Positions 1-12,204 of a stretch of DNA of 64,000 nucleotides are shown piece by piece. Below the pieces are notes generated by a model. That model was given only the letters and a program-made list of their open reading frames with translations. It had not been told where the DNA came from and did no database searches. Within the stretch, counting starts at the first letter, position 1. Each line of letters begins with the position of its first letter. Both the position numbers and the translations under genes were made by a program. Location of the stretch: positions 2,852,001 through 2,916,000 of the forward strand of contig NC_092407.1 in NCBI RefSeq assembly GCF_009017415.1, in the 5' to 3' direction. Source of the stretch: Aspergillus flavus. Its lineage: Eukaryota; Ascomycota; Eurotiomycetes; Eurotiales; Aspergillaceae.

Positions 1-1417
1 TTATTAAATATTAAAGAATTATCGGCGAAAATATATATAGATATATTTTATAAAGAAATATATTATTAATATTATATAGTAAATTAATATTTTTTTATTA
101 TTTCTTTATTTTTTATACTTTTCTATTCTTTTTTTTTATTTTTTTTTTAATTTTTTTTATTTTTTATTTTACTTCGGCGGTTCTTTTTTATTTTATTATA
201 ATTAATATATTTTTTTACTAGTATTTTATTTTTAATAATCTAGTTTTATTTTTTTTCTACTAATATATATATTATTTATATATTTAGATTATTAATAAAA
301 TCTATAATATAGATATATTATTTAAAATTAATTATATTTTTAATAATATTAGTTTAGTATTATATTAATAGTATAGTTATTATAAAATTTTTTATAAATC
401 TATATATTCTTTTTTTAGTTAATAATATTTTATTAATATATCTAGATTTTTTTTGGTATTATTAATAATAAATATAATTATTTATTAATTTTAAAATAGA
501 TAAAAAATAGCTTTTTCTATAATATAGAAAATAATATAATAAGAATTTTTTAATATTTTTTATTAAAATCTATAAATAGATTATTGCTGTTATTTTTATA
601 TTAAATAAATTTTTTAATTATATAAAGTTTATATATTACTACTAAATTAATATAATTAATAATAATAAAATTAATTTAATTATAAATAATATAATTAAAT
701 ATCTAATACTCTAGCTAATTAATATTATTTTTTTAAAAATTTAAACTAAGATCTTGTCTAATTTAAAATATTATTTAAATAAAAAATTATTAATAAACTA
801 TTATATTAAAACTATAGCTATAGAATAATAAAATAATTATATAAAATATTATTATTTATTAATTTATTCTATATATTAAATATTTAATTTTTTTAATATT
901 AAAAAAAAATAGTACTATTAATAAAAAGAAATAATAAATAGACTATTATAGTTACTTTTCTATTATTTTTTTTAAAATTTAATAGATAGTTTTTTATTAA
1001 AATTTTAATAATTTATATTTATAATTAAGCTATATTTTTTAAAATAAATAAATAGATTTTTATTTTATAATATTTAAATAAAAATATTATATATTATATA
1101 TATTTTTAATTAATATTTTTTTTATAGATATTTTTTAGTTATTATAAATCTATTAAAATTATATTTAGATTATACTAAATATATTATTACTATAATATTT
1201 TATTTATTTTTTTTTAATTAATTAATATATTTTTATTATTTATTAATTATTATAATTATATATATATATATTCTATATTTTTATATATTAATATTTTTTA
1301 ATAGCTTTTTATATATTTATTATATTTTTTTTTAAAATCTATTAATTATATTCTAAAAATTATTTTTTTTATTTAATTAAAAAATAGTTTTTATTATTAA
1401 ATTTTTATTTATTTTTA

Positions 1418-1450
<33 letters not shown>

Positions 1451-3290
1451 AGCTTTAGTATTATTAATAGTTTTTAAATATTATTATTATATTATATCTA
1501 AAGTTCTAATAATAATATATAGAAAATATTATAAATATAATTATATTAATTAAATAAATATAAATAATATATTTAGATTTTAATAATATTAAATATATAA
1601 AATAGTCTAATAAAATTAAAGATTAATTTTTAAAATAGAATTTTAAATTTAATATTTTTAATAAATAGTATTATTATATTATTTTTTTTAAATTATTTTA
1701 ATTAATAATATTTATTATAATATTTTATTTATAATTTAATTAATTTTTATTAATATTTTTTTAAATCTTTATAAATTTTTAATAGTTTTTTAACATATAT
1801 TTATATTATTAGAATCTTTTTTAAAAAAATATTATTCTTAATATATAAATAAAAATTAGATAAATAGTTAAATAAAATTTTAAATAATAAAAGTTTTATT
1901 ATTATATTCTATATATTATTATAAATAAATTCTATTATAGATAATAGATTTAATTAATTAATTTATTATTTATTAATAAAATAGTAAAAATAATTTTCTA
2001 AAGTTTAATTTATATATTCTATTTATTTATTAATTTATAAATAAAATATTATAAATAATTTAAATTTAATATAATTTTAATAATAAAATTTAGATTAAAA
2101 TTTATTAGTAAATATAGATTTTTAATTTAATATTATACTATTTAAAAATTTAAACTATAATTTTATTTTATTATAGAAAAAATTTATAAAATCTATTATA
2201 TTTATTATTAATAAAATTAAAAAAAATAATAATTATTTTATAAATTAATTAATAATAATTAAGATTATATTAATAATTTTAATTTAATAAAAAATAGAAG
2301 ATAGTTTTATAATAAAATCTATTAATAGTTTTTTAAAAAGTTATAAAAAAATTAATAAAGATTAAAAAATACTATATAGTTAATACTTTAGTATAATAAT
2401 CTTTTAATATACTAGATATTTTTTAATATATTTATTAATATTTTATTAAAAATTTATTTAATAAAATTTATATTTTAATAGATTTTCTATTCTATTTTTT
2501 TTAAAATATTTTACTAAAAAATTATTATAGTATAGAAATAGAAATTTTTATTTTAAATTTTTTTTTATAAAAATATAGAGCTGTTTTTTATATATAATAA
2601 ATTTATTAAAATTAATTATTTAATTTTTATTTTTTATAAGCTTTTATTTTATAGCAATTTTTTATTAATTTATTTTTAAATTTTTAGATTATATTTACTA
2701 GATTAGATTTTTTAAATTTTAATTTATTTTAATAATATATATTTTTTTAATAATATAAATATTTTATATAAAAGATTAAAAAATATATTAATTATAATTT
2801 AATTTTTTTTAAATAATTTAGTTAGTTATTTCTATATTAATCTTTTTAAAATTTAATATTATATAAATATTAAGTTTAAAACTTTTTTATAAAGATATTT
2901 TATTGAATTTAAATTAAAACTTTCTATATAAAAGATTCTTAATTTTTAAAATCTATATACTAGTAATCTATTACTAGATTAATAATATTAATTTTATATT
3001 TAGAGAGTATTCTAAGATTTTTTTTACTATTTAAAAAAATTTATTAATTAGATTTAGCTTTCTAGCTCTATATCTAATTATAAAATTAAAAAAAATTAAA
3101 AATATAAACTAATAAATTTATTATTTATTTAATTTTAACTATTTTATAAAGATCTATAAATTAAAATAATTAGAGATAATTTTAATAATATATAACAAAT
3201 CTTTAATATATTATTATTAATATTTAAATAAATAAATAATAGTAAAAAATTCTTAATTAAATATACTATAATTTAATTTAGCTCTATTAA
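1..3290. repeat. RIP-mutated AT-rich isochore
   Basis: This block is almost entirely A and T and has no usable open reading frame in any frame. The few remaining C bases are nearly always followed by T, and the remaining G bases are nearly always preceded by A. CpA and TpG steps are almost absent. That is the pattern left when RIP converts CpA to TpA on both strands of duplicated DNA until the substrate is exhausted. The original sequence was probably one or more transposable elements, but nothing recognisable survives. The edge at about 3290-3300 is abrupt: within tens of bases the sequence becomes ordinary mixed composition. RIP and the repeat origin are inferred from composition. The low GC is seen directly. 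Confidence 0.85.
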
Positions 3291-4963
3291 ATTTTCGTGA
3301 TTATATTGCTACTGGGTGGTAGATGTTCTTCTTATTGGGCTGGGATAGGATTCCCGCCATTCCTTTACTTAAAGAATCAGAATTGTAATAAAGGATCTAC
3401 TATATAGGGTAGATAGCCTGTTAACTAGGTAAGGAAACGGGAGGCAAAAGGTAAAGCTCTATTATTAACTAAATAGTAGAATAAATATAAAGAAGACTGA
3501 TTCTTATCTTTTTTTTTTATGTCTTTAGTAGCGCTTAAATAGCTTAAGAATCCTTCTCTTTTAAAAAATTCTTTTTCTTAGAATCTTAACTAAATAGTCA
3601 ATAAATCTTTAAATTAGAAAAAGGACTAAAAAGTCAAGGCGTTAATCTCTCTAAGACTGGTTTAGAATTACAAAGGGAGCTGGGGTGTATATAAGTTAAG
3701 TAGGGGTAGGAGCCCCGGGGGTTCTGTATGTCCTACGGGCCGATTCTGCATCGGCTCCGTGACAAAGGCTTCCTTTTCCAGAAAAGAAGACCTCTTTTAA
3801 TCACGTGCCCTGGCCTAAAAAGGTAGGAATAATATTAAATTAAAGTTTTCTGTACTCCGTTACTTACAAATTTATATAGGCCACTGAGATCATCGTTACA
3901 AGTAAGCGATTATCGGGGTTTGTGCAAATCAATATAGGAAATTGAATTGGTCAGTGTGGTGGCTATCAACTAACGGGGCTTCGCAAATACATAGTGGATT
4001 TGCATTTACCGGGGTTTTTCAGTATACTAAACAGCGCCTATGAAATCACGTGGGAAAATGCAGGGGATTTCTGGTTATTTGATACAAAGGTACGGAGTAT
4101 GGAGTACAGAGTAACACACCCTTATTTTATATCTCCCTTCAGCATAATTAGTATAATCACTAAAATTTCACACGCTATGTTTCATCTGTGCTTAGTGGAA
4201 GGCTCTAGCATAGTAACCATATGTTTGTCATACCTTAAGCATGGCTATTGTTTGACCTAATTACCCAGGGATGTTGGGTACCAGTAAATGAAGAACATCT
4301 GTATGGATTTGGGAAGCGTTCAGTGCAGCCCACGGCTTTCTCCTGGACCCTTTGGGTAAGATTTATAGCAGCCTACAAATGCTGCTGGAGAGATTCATCT
4401 ACAAAGGAAGGTGGAGGCCTTAAGCAGTCACAATGACTCATATACAATTTAGCTCAGTGTCCCTTGAGAATAGTAACTTGTATAATATTAAGGTATGTAG
4501 TTTGAGCAACGACTTTACGTATGATGCTAACTGTAGAAGGTGGTCATCACAGCCGGTCGGGGCTGAGTAGTGGAAGGCTTAGGGGTACCCGTCGTCGGCT
4601 GATCCTAAAATACTGTACCTAACTGTAATGACGTCTGTAAAAGGCTCATGGTTCTTCACGTGAAAGTTGAAAGTGCCAAAGGCTCCTTCTCTCTTAGGTG
4701 CAACATGATCACCCGCGACCTGACTTGAAATAGTTACTTCGATACTCTGGCCCTATACAATCATTTTACAACTGAGCAACGGCAACTATAGAGGGCTGTC
4801 ATCCATACATAACTACATAATACCTAACCCACCTCCTATGGCTTTAGCTCAATGCATATTCCCCCAAATTAAATCGCTTACATCCTGAAGTGACACTGGC
4901 TGTTTCTGATATTGCAGGCTCTCCATCAGTCAGACGAGTGTTGCACACGCTATCGAATCCGAT
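3291..4963. other. Gene-free transition next to the AT isochore
   Basis: No gene is supported here. Composition rises to normal across 3290-3700. Short frames at 3994-4260 and 4248-4436 have no conserved features and are taken as chance. Three short related strings (CGGGGTTT or CGGGGCTT followed by an A/T-rich tail) occur at 3914, 3974 and 4010 and may be remnants of a degenerate repeat. One exact TACGGAGTA word lies at 4091-4099. The right part is the upstream region of the DGAT2 gene. Confidence 0.5.
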
Positions 4964-6353
4964 ATGGCCGTGACTCTGGACATAACTGATCAGCCTCGAC
5001 CGACCTCGATAACACTGGAGAATAGCGGTAATGCGCGGCACGAGATTTCAAATGGGAACTGCCAATGTCAGGACAGCAATTCTAGCTCTGATTTTCGGGG
5101 CAAAATACCCAGGGCCTCTGTAGGAGATGGAGTTCATAAATCACAGAATGAACCGAACATGACGATGCCTTCCAATAATCAATCTGCAGTTGCAAAAAGT
5201 TCCAACTCCAATACTTCTGGTGAACCTGGAAAGTTCAAAAAAATGGGGTGAGTTTTCCCTATAGGCCTGGGTATTGATGAAAATAGTCGAATGTATAGCC
5301 TGTGGAAACTGACTCTAGAGTTCTAGGATTCGCTGGGCACCGCTAAATATTGGTCTGGAACGTCGCCTCCAAACATTTGTGGTATTGTGTCATACTTTGA
5401 CTATCGCCATTTTTCTAACCAGCTTCTTCTTCGCGTGTGCTATACCATTATCTTGGCCTATCCTATTGCCTTATCTGATTTACATATCGCTCTTTTCAAC
5501 GGCTGCTACGTCTGGGACCTTAAGTGGCCGGTGCAATTACTTGCGATCTTTACGCATCTGGTCAATTTATGCGTCTTATTTCCCGGCCCGTTTACATCGA
5601 TCTGAACGTCTTTTGCCGACACGGAAATATATATTTGGGTATCACCCCCATGGGATCATCTCACATGGCGCTTTCGCGGCCTTTGCGACTGAGGCGCTCG
5701 GTTTCTCTAAGCTCTTCCCGGGAATTACCAATACGTTGCTTACCCTCGACTCTAATTTTCGGATTCCTTTTTATCGGGAGTATGCTCTTGCTATGGGTGT
5801 TGCTAGCGTCTCTCGTGAGTCATGCGAGAACCTTCTTACTAAAGGTGGCACCGATGGTGAAGGCATGGGGCGTGCTATCACTATTGTCATTGGTGGCGCC
5901 CGCGAATCTCTCGATGCCTTACCTCACACGCTTCGCCTTGTTCTTAAGAGACGAAAGGGGTTTATAAAACTTGCCATTCGTACTGGTGCCGATCTTGTCC
6001 CAGTGCTAGCATTCGGTGAGAATGACCTGTATGAACAAGTGCGTTCGGACCAGCACCCCCTGATACACAGATTTCAGATGCTCATAAAGCATACTATGGG
6101 TTTCACAATCCCCCTGTTTCATGCTCGTGGGGTCTTTAATTATGATGTGGGTTTAATGCCCTACCGTCGCCCATTGAATATTGTTGTCGGCTGTCCCATC
6201 GAAGTTGTTCAGCAGCAAAATAGAGATAAGATCGATGACGATTATATCGATTACCTGCATGCTAAGTATGTGCAGGAGCTTGCAAGACTATGGGAGCAAT
6301 GGAAAGATGTTTATGCCAGGGACAGGACTTCTGAACTTGAGATTGTTGCGTGA
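4964..6353 (+). CDS. DGA1: Diacylglycerol O-acyltransferase, DGAT2 family
   Basis: Catalyses the last step of triacylglycerol synthesis, acyl-CoA plus diacylglycerol, at the ER and lipid droplet. Two exons are supported, 4964-5247 and 5327-6353, joined across a 79-bp GTGAGT...CTAG intron, giving about 436 residues, the usual length for fungal DGAT2. Residues 1-95 are hydrophilic and Ser/Asn-rich. A hydrophobic membrane hairpin lies at about 113-150. The family active-site motif HPHG is at about 201-204, in the context YHPHGIISHGAF. A conserved GGARE segment (VIGGARESL), followed by KRRKGFIKLA, then FGEND and an acyltransferase C-terminus follow in the expected order. Translation is assigned to the ATG at 4964, which is in frame through the splice. 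The neighbouring kinesin gene converges on it. Confidence in the family is high. The exact N-terminus is less certain because it is poorly conserved in this family. Confidence 0.93.
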
Positions 6354-6995
6354 TATGACTCTTATGCAGGGCCCGTCGCTCAATCTTTCTAACACACACA
6401 CATGTAATAACCTTGCATCTTAACCCATAGCACTACAGAAACAGAAACGAGGGGGTGGATATATGTTCTGTGAAAGTGACATTGTCTAAATAAACATGAC
6501 TCATTATCAGTAAGTCGAGAACTTGTCTGGTTTCATATAAGATTTTCTCTAGCTGCATATCTTAGAATTATGAAGCAGTGTTTATATTTGTCTCGACTAG
6601 TCCGACATTATAACCAACAACTATTAGAGGACAGCCGTAGAGAAGAGCTCGTAGTGCGAAGAGGGCTGGGGAATGACACCACGCGATAGTATTAGAAGCG
6701 CTCCTATTGCGTTTTGAACCTTTTCAATGAAGGATTATGAAGCAAGTGTACATATTGACGATTTCCCTCCAATCTTGCACTAAATGATATACCGTTAGGG
6801 TAAACACCAAACAACGGAAATAGCAGCCTGGGTATCTGAGAAAACCGAAGGGGACATAATGTGGGATAGAAACATTAGAAAGGGCGAGGGAGATTAAAAT
6901 AAACAACGAAGAACTGAAGAAAGGGTCGGGAGATATTAGCGAAAGACAACTCCCGTTATGGGTAAAAGTCCATCATAGCATGACAGGAACAAACA
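6354..6995. other. Convergent 3' intergenic region
   Basis: This 642-bp stretch lies between the stop codons of DGAT2 (+) and the kinesin gene (-) and should hold both 3' UTRs. It contains no coding sequence that I can support. Confidence 0.5.
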
Positions 6996-9933
6996 TTAAG
7001 GATGCAAGACAAGCGAAGCGAGGTCAGTTACACCCGGTTGGAAATCATGATCGATATTGTCATGAAACATGCTGCTTGGAGTTAGGCCCTGAACAGGCGT
7101 CGTGGTGTCCGAAGGCCGTCGACTTTCGGTAGCGATACGGACACTCCCATGAGAACCCTTGATTAAGTGGCCACTGTCAACCCGATCTTGGATCATCTCA
7201 TTGAGAATTCGTGACATTTCATCATCTATATTTTTCCTGCCATTTACTTCGTCCTCCCTGTGAGACGGAAGGATACTAGCCACATGGTCGCTAGCTAGCG
7301 AGTCGCTCACATCGGGATCGGCACCTTTATACTCACCTTTTCCCTTGAGGTCTGTATCGGTAGCGAGATGCGCAAGGTCCCGATGCCGAGCAGCAGAGCG
7401 GAGTGCAGCGAGCATTCGATCCTTATCATCTAACTGCTGTCGAAGTTCGTTGATTTCCATATCCTTTTCACGTAGCAAAGCCACCATATCTGGATTTTCA
7501 GAAGTTGCGCTCCCAGCTTTAACGCCTGTTGACATTCGCGAATGGCTGGACCGTCGGGCCTGCAGTAGGCGTCTCTCTAGAGTCGAGATATAGCGATTTT
7601 TGTCACTCAAATCGGCCTGGAGGGCAACGATTTGCCTCTGCGCGCTTGCTTTTCCGTCCGCAAATTCCCCCACGATATCTTCCTCCTCGTCGTTGCCAAA
7701 TGACCCACTCGAGAAAGGTAAAGCTTCGTTGCTGTTGATGGAGAGGAATGATGTAGGCCGGACAGACGGTGTCCCATACGCGCCCAATGTTGACTGGCTG
7801 ACTGAAGAGCGTAAAGATCGAGCCACCGATTCGGCAGTAGACATTCTTGATAGTCGACCTAGAGTAGACACCGCTCCCTGGCTGTTTACACCAGTAGATT
7901 TGGAACAAAGAATGAGCCGATTGAGATGTTCTATGCGCTCCTTGAGAGCGGTTCGAGCCAATTGCATTTCCAACATTTGCTCTTCGTGGCGTGCCTGTGC
8001 TTCCTTTTCTAGTTGCTGCTCTTCCAATTTCAACTCTTTCTCAGCTTGGGCTTTCGTTTGACTCTCGAGCTGGCTTCGAAGGGCCTGAATCTCCATTCGG
8101 TAGCGTTCTAGAAGCACACGGTTGCCTGCATCACTGCTACCAGTACCAAGCGCTTCATCCGCCCGCTTGGCGTGACTGACAATATTGTTTTTGGCTCGCG
8201 CAGCGAATTTCAAAGTATTGAGTGTTTCACCAGGATTCGAATTGCCCGTTACGCCAAGATGAACAGTGCAAAGAATGCTGACTAGTGAATTCCCTGATAA
8301 AGCTGGCTGTAACAACCTCGTGAGTTTGCTGTCACGATACGGCAGATGTCTGCCCTCGCGATCAGTCGGGTTACCAGCTTTGTCCTTAGTTTCCGAGAGT
8401 CTTGAAATGATAGTCCCAAGGGTGAGTAAGCTTTTGTTTATGTGAGCACCTTCTGTGCGCCGTTCTTTGTCGTCAGCTGCACGTTCTGACCCCGCTAAGT
8501 CTATTAAACTAAGTGTGGATACTCTGACTCCTCCCGGGGTTATGCCCGATCGCCTGTCCTGAGTGGCTCCCGCGGGCACTCGTTCCCTACTCTCAACAAC
8601 GATTTGGACAACCGCATGACTTCGGGAGCTGCGAGCATTGAACTGCGTGCTGCCAGTTCTTCTTGCATGGTCACCCCTCGCAATCACACGAAGAAGTTGC
8701 GTTGGGCTTTGTACGATCTCTTCTTTCAGTGGAGTCGCATACACGCCTCGTTTGCTATCTTCGCGCAGCTTTATCTCTTCCTGCTGGAGGGGCAGACCAC
8801 CACTACCAGAAGCAGAGGCTGAGAGTAGGTCATGAATCTTCTCGTTGTAGATCTCAAGGTAACTAACGCGAAGCAAGAATTCTCGATGCGGAGTCTCCCT
8901 GATGAAGGAAAATATGTCGGTTATTGCTAGTGGGATTACCCCTGGAGAGGTAGCAGTTCCCTGCATTGAGAAGGTTTTACCGGTGCCAGTCATGCCGTAT
9001 GCAAAGACAGTACCATGATAACCTTCCATTACCCTTCTCACGAGGCGTTTTGCCGCTGAGTCATAGACTTTGGCATTATGTTCATGGGGTGAGAAGACAT
9101 TATCTGACATACAAGGGTAAGCGTTCTGCAGAAGGATTGGTTGTGGGGCTATTGTTACCATAATAATAATCGCCTCCTTCCTTTCCGCTGAACGTGATAA
9201 GGCTACGACGTGCATCCACTGCCCATTCGCTGTTGATTTTTGATGTCTCGATGCTGTGCACGTCAGGGCGTACTCGAACACTGACTATAACGTTCCCTTT
9301 GGCCTCCTTAGGCTTCGAATGAGGCTTGAGGGCACCGGTGACATCATCTGCATCTTCAAAAGTGGTCGCGCTTGTCGAGTATGACCCTTGAGCAGAAGAG
9401 CTCCGGCTTTGCGATGGCGAAGCCTCTGGATCTCGGGTTTCTGCGCCAACAATTGATTTATTATCGCCGCCATTCAGCAATGACGCGGTCTGTGAACTTC
9501 GATAGCTGCTGTTGGTCCCTACGCTTAATCTGGAATTCCTTTTGACTTTCACACTTCCAGAGGAGCGAAGACTCTGGATACCTGATATTGATGAAGCAGT
9601 GGAAGGACGGCTTCCTGTCTTCGGTGGTTGGGGAAATGCCGCAATACTAATAGTCCTGCGCAGCGATTTATCGGGACTACTGGGAGTTCGGCCAGCGGAT
9701 ATTGACCTGGAGGAGCTCAGGTTGGAAGCCGAGTTGGACAGTGCAGTCTTATTAAATGATGGCCTAGGGCTAGGAGAGGCACGTATTTTGGAAGAAATCT
9801 GGGATGGAGAAGGTGCCCTCGCATGGTCAGATGAGACTGGTAAACTTTTTCTCGATTTCGGTGCGGAGAGCGGGGGTAAGGACCCCGTCGAAGGGTTCGC
9901 GGCAGGCCGCGACGGTTGGGGTAACGTAGACAT
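6996..9933 (-). CDS. kipA: KipA/Kip2-type plus-end kinesin
   Basis: Microtubule motor of the Kip2/KipA group (kinesin-7-like), which in Aspergillus travels to plus ends and helps place growth sites at the hyphal tip. Exons are 9933-9159 and 9103-6996, joined by a 55-bp intron; the splice restores the run GGDYYYDNVF expected at this point. The protein is about 960 residues. A Ser/Pro-rich basic N-terminal extension covers 1-210 and the motor domain about 213-570. The P-loop GMTGTGKT is at about 295-302, switch I NARSSRSH at about 414-421 and switch II DLAGSE at about 460-465. Coiled coil follows at about 590-830 (heptads rich in E, Q and L), then a basic Ser-rich tail. The start is the first ATG in frame, encoding MSTLPQPSRP; upstream codons to 9963 lack ATG. 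Nothing looks broken. Confidence 0.92.
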
Positions 9934-12204
9934 GGAGGAGCAGATCTCGCACAAGTACTCCAATCGCTAGTATCAGGAAAGCTTAGCTGGGGCTGACCGA
10001 TTATGACGGTTTTTGTTGGAAATCAACCAAGGAACGCGGCGGCCATACACGGAGGTTTCAGGATATGCGATTCGTTGCTGAATTTCTTAATCTTGCAGAG
10101 CAGACCTCTGATATTTAAAGCGCTAGGGTTAGCATCTGACCGTAGTGGTGCATAAGCTATACTGTGGATATGAAGTCGAGACCCCAACCTGAACACCGGC
10201 AAAGTATCATGGATGTACCTGAAGGATGCCAGCCCTCCCCGCGCACGGGCGGTTCTTCGTCCCGCTATACACAGTACAGCAACAGAAAAAGTACACGAAG
10301 ATAAGATACGAGGAAATAGTGGAATAAATTATAGTTAGAGGCTTTCGAGGGCAATAACTCACAGTGAATGTTAGAGTTGATTCTTGAAAAGCCCCCGTTG
10401 GTGTTTTTGGCTTCTTATGGCGGAGATCTCCGCACCCCAAACACTTAACACTTATAAGGACCACGGTCCAGATATTCGTCCTGCACAAATTATCGAAACA
10501 GCTGTTGCCGCCGCCGTTCCGCTCCCTGCCACTGTTGGCTGTGCTCTTATTTGAGATGTATGTTAACAGTGAATCAAAGATCAGCTAGGGCGCAAAAAGA
10601 ACGGCGCCAGGTCGATTTAAGATTCCGCTGACCAAGCGTGACCGGATTGACGGGCCCGATAGGTGCGCCGTAACAGCACCAACCGGTCCTTGTGTTTGCG
10701 GACTTGTTCGCGAGGAGTTGGTCCAGGGATAGAATTCAGCGAGAGTTGTTGCTGCCACTCTTGTTAGTTGTTTAGTCACGTCTTAAGGGAGCGGGACGGC
10801 GGATAAGCTGCCCCTGTTGAAGGGGGATTAACCGTGGTCCTCTTTCTTCCAGTTTTTCTTTCGCTCCCTTTTAGTAGTTGGAGGGGGAATTCAGGAACGA
10901 GGGACCTTGGGCCGAATATGCAATATGATGTCTCAATATTGTTTGATCAAAGTAATCATAGTATTATGGTAGTTGTTCGATCTGAAGGGTGACACCCCAC
11001 AAGAGGTAGGTGAGATTTGTTTGTTTGTCTCTTGATCTTACTGTTCCTTTGAATAACTGTAATACGTGCGGTTGTTATAAGTACCAAGTAATTACTCTGT
11101 TGTGGTCTTTTGATAGGTACTGTAGTTAGGTACCTAAGGCACTAGTAGTATACTAGTAGTAGCCGGTAAGGCTATCATAGTCCAATGCGGTTGTGTCTGG
11201 TGTTTCACGTAACCATACAAAACATTAGAATTGGTCTCTCTTCCTTCAATCCTGTTTCGAATTTAGTTGCCTTGCATAGTGTTCGAGGTCACTTCCAAAA
11301 TGAACGGGCCTATGGACAATGTGAAGGAGTGGGTGCTTGTCTTTCGGTTTCATGACGTACTCTCTTTAGTCGCAAACCAGGAAGTTGTCCAAACAGGTAA
11401 GATAACCCATCCAATACCTATGGAGTAAGCTTCAAGTAACTGGGCGACTGCTACAGAATTACATCGAGTGAACATCCTTCACCCTTGCTTTGAATACAAA
11501 ATTTTACAGTACACACATACATTCATACATACATACGGAGTATACACAGACATACTAGTTCTGGTGTAACAAATTAATAGAATTTAAGATTATGATGATG
11601 CGCCTGCTGGGGCACTGGGGGACAAGAAGCCGTGGGCTAAGACATTTAGTGCAAGGAAACGGGAAAAAGGGGACCAATCAACGCGTAATATACTTCTTTG
11701 CTCTAAGTGTGAAGGGAGTCACTCTCCCAACTCAAGCTAGCTTCGTGGTACTGCCTTTTGAGTGGCACATTATACCTTTAGCAGTACATTACCCTAATTA
11801 ATCCACACACGGGATTGACACACCTGGGCGGCCCGGTCTGGAGTTACTACGGAGTAGTCTTGTGGCCTAATCCTGAACACCGAATTGCCAACAGAATATA
11901 ACTTCTGACGGAGCATACACCCATAAGTCTACAGATAGTGCCGATGAAGAAACAAAAAAGAGCTTTATGGGCAATACGTACCCAGACTTGGGATATACTA
12001 GTAGTTTGTCTATATGGCTCTAGGCTTGCCCTGCTAGGCACTAAGCTTATTCGAGATTGTGATCAAAGATCTATGTGCCCGGCAACTAACTACGCAGATG
12101 ATAAAACGATGGTATATCACCTGGTGTAATTTTAACAGAATGAGCAAAACTCGTTTGTGTCGTAATGAACCCGATAGCGCTTCAAATCAGATGAAGCAGA
12201 TCTG
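9934..12204. other. Intergenic, kinesin promoter side
   Basis: This 2.3-kb stretch lies between the kinesin start and the CDK7 stop, both genes on the minus strand. It should include the CDK7 3' UTR at the right and the kinesin promoter and leader at the left. Only short unsupported frames occur. Two exact TACGGAGTA words are at 11534-11542 and 11848-11856, and an ACGCGT word is near 11681. No tRNA or other RNA gene was recognised by eye. Confidence 0.45.

Noticed and set aside
7345..8061. Long plus-strand frames inside the kinesin gene
   Set aside because: They are antisense shadows of a well-supported minus-strand coding exon.
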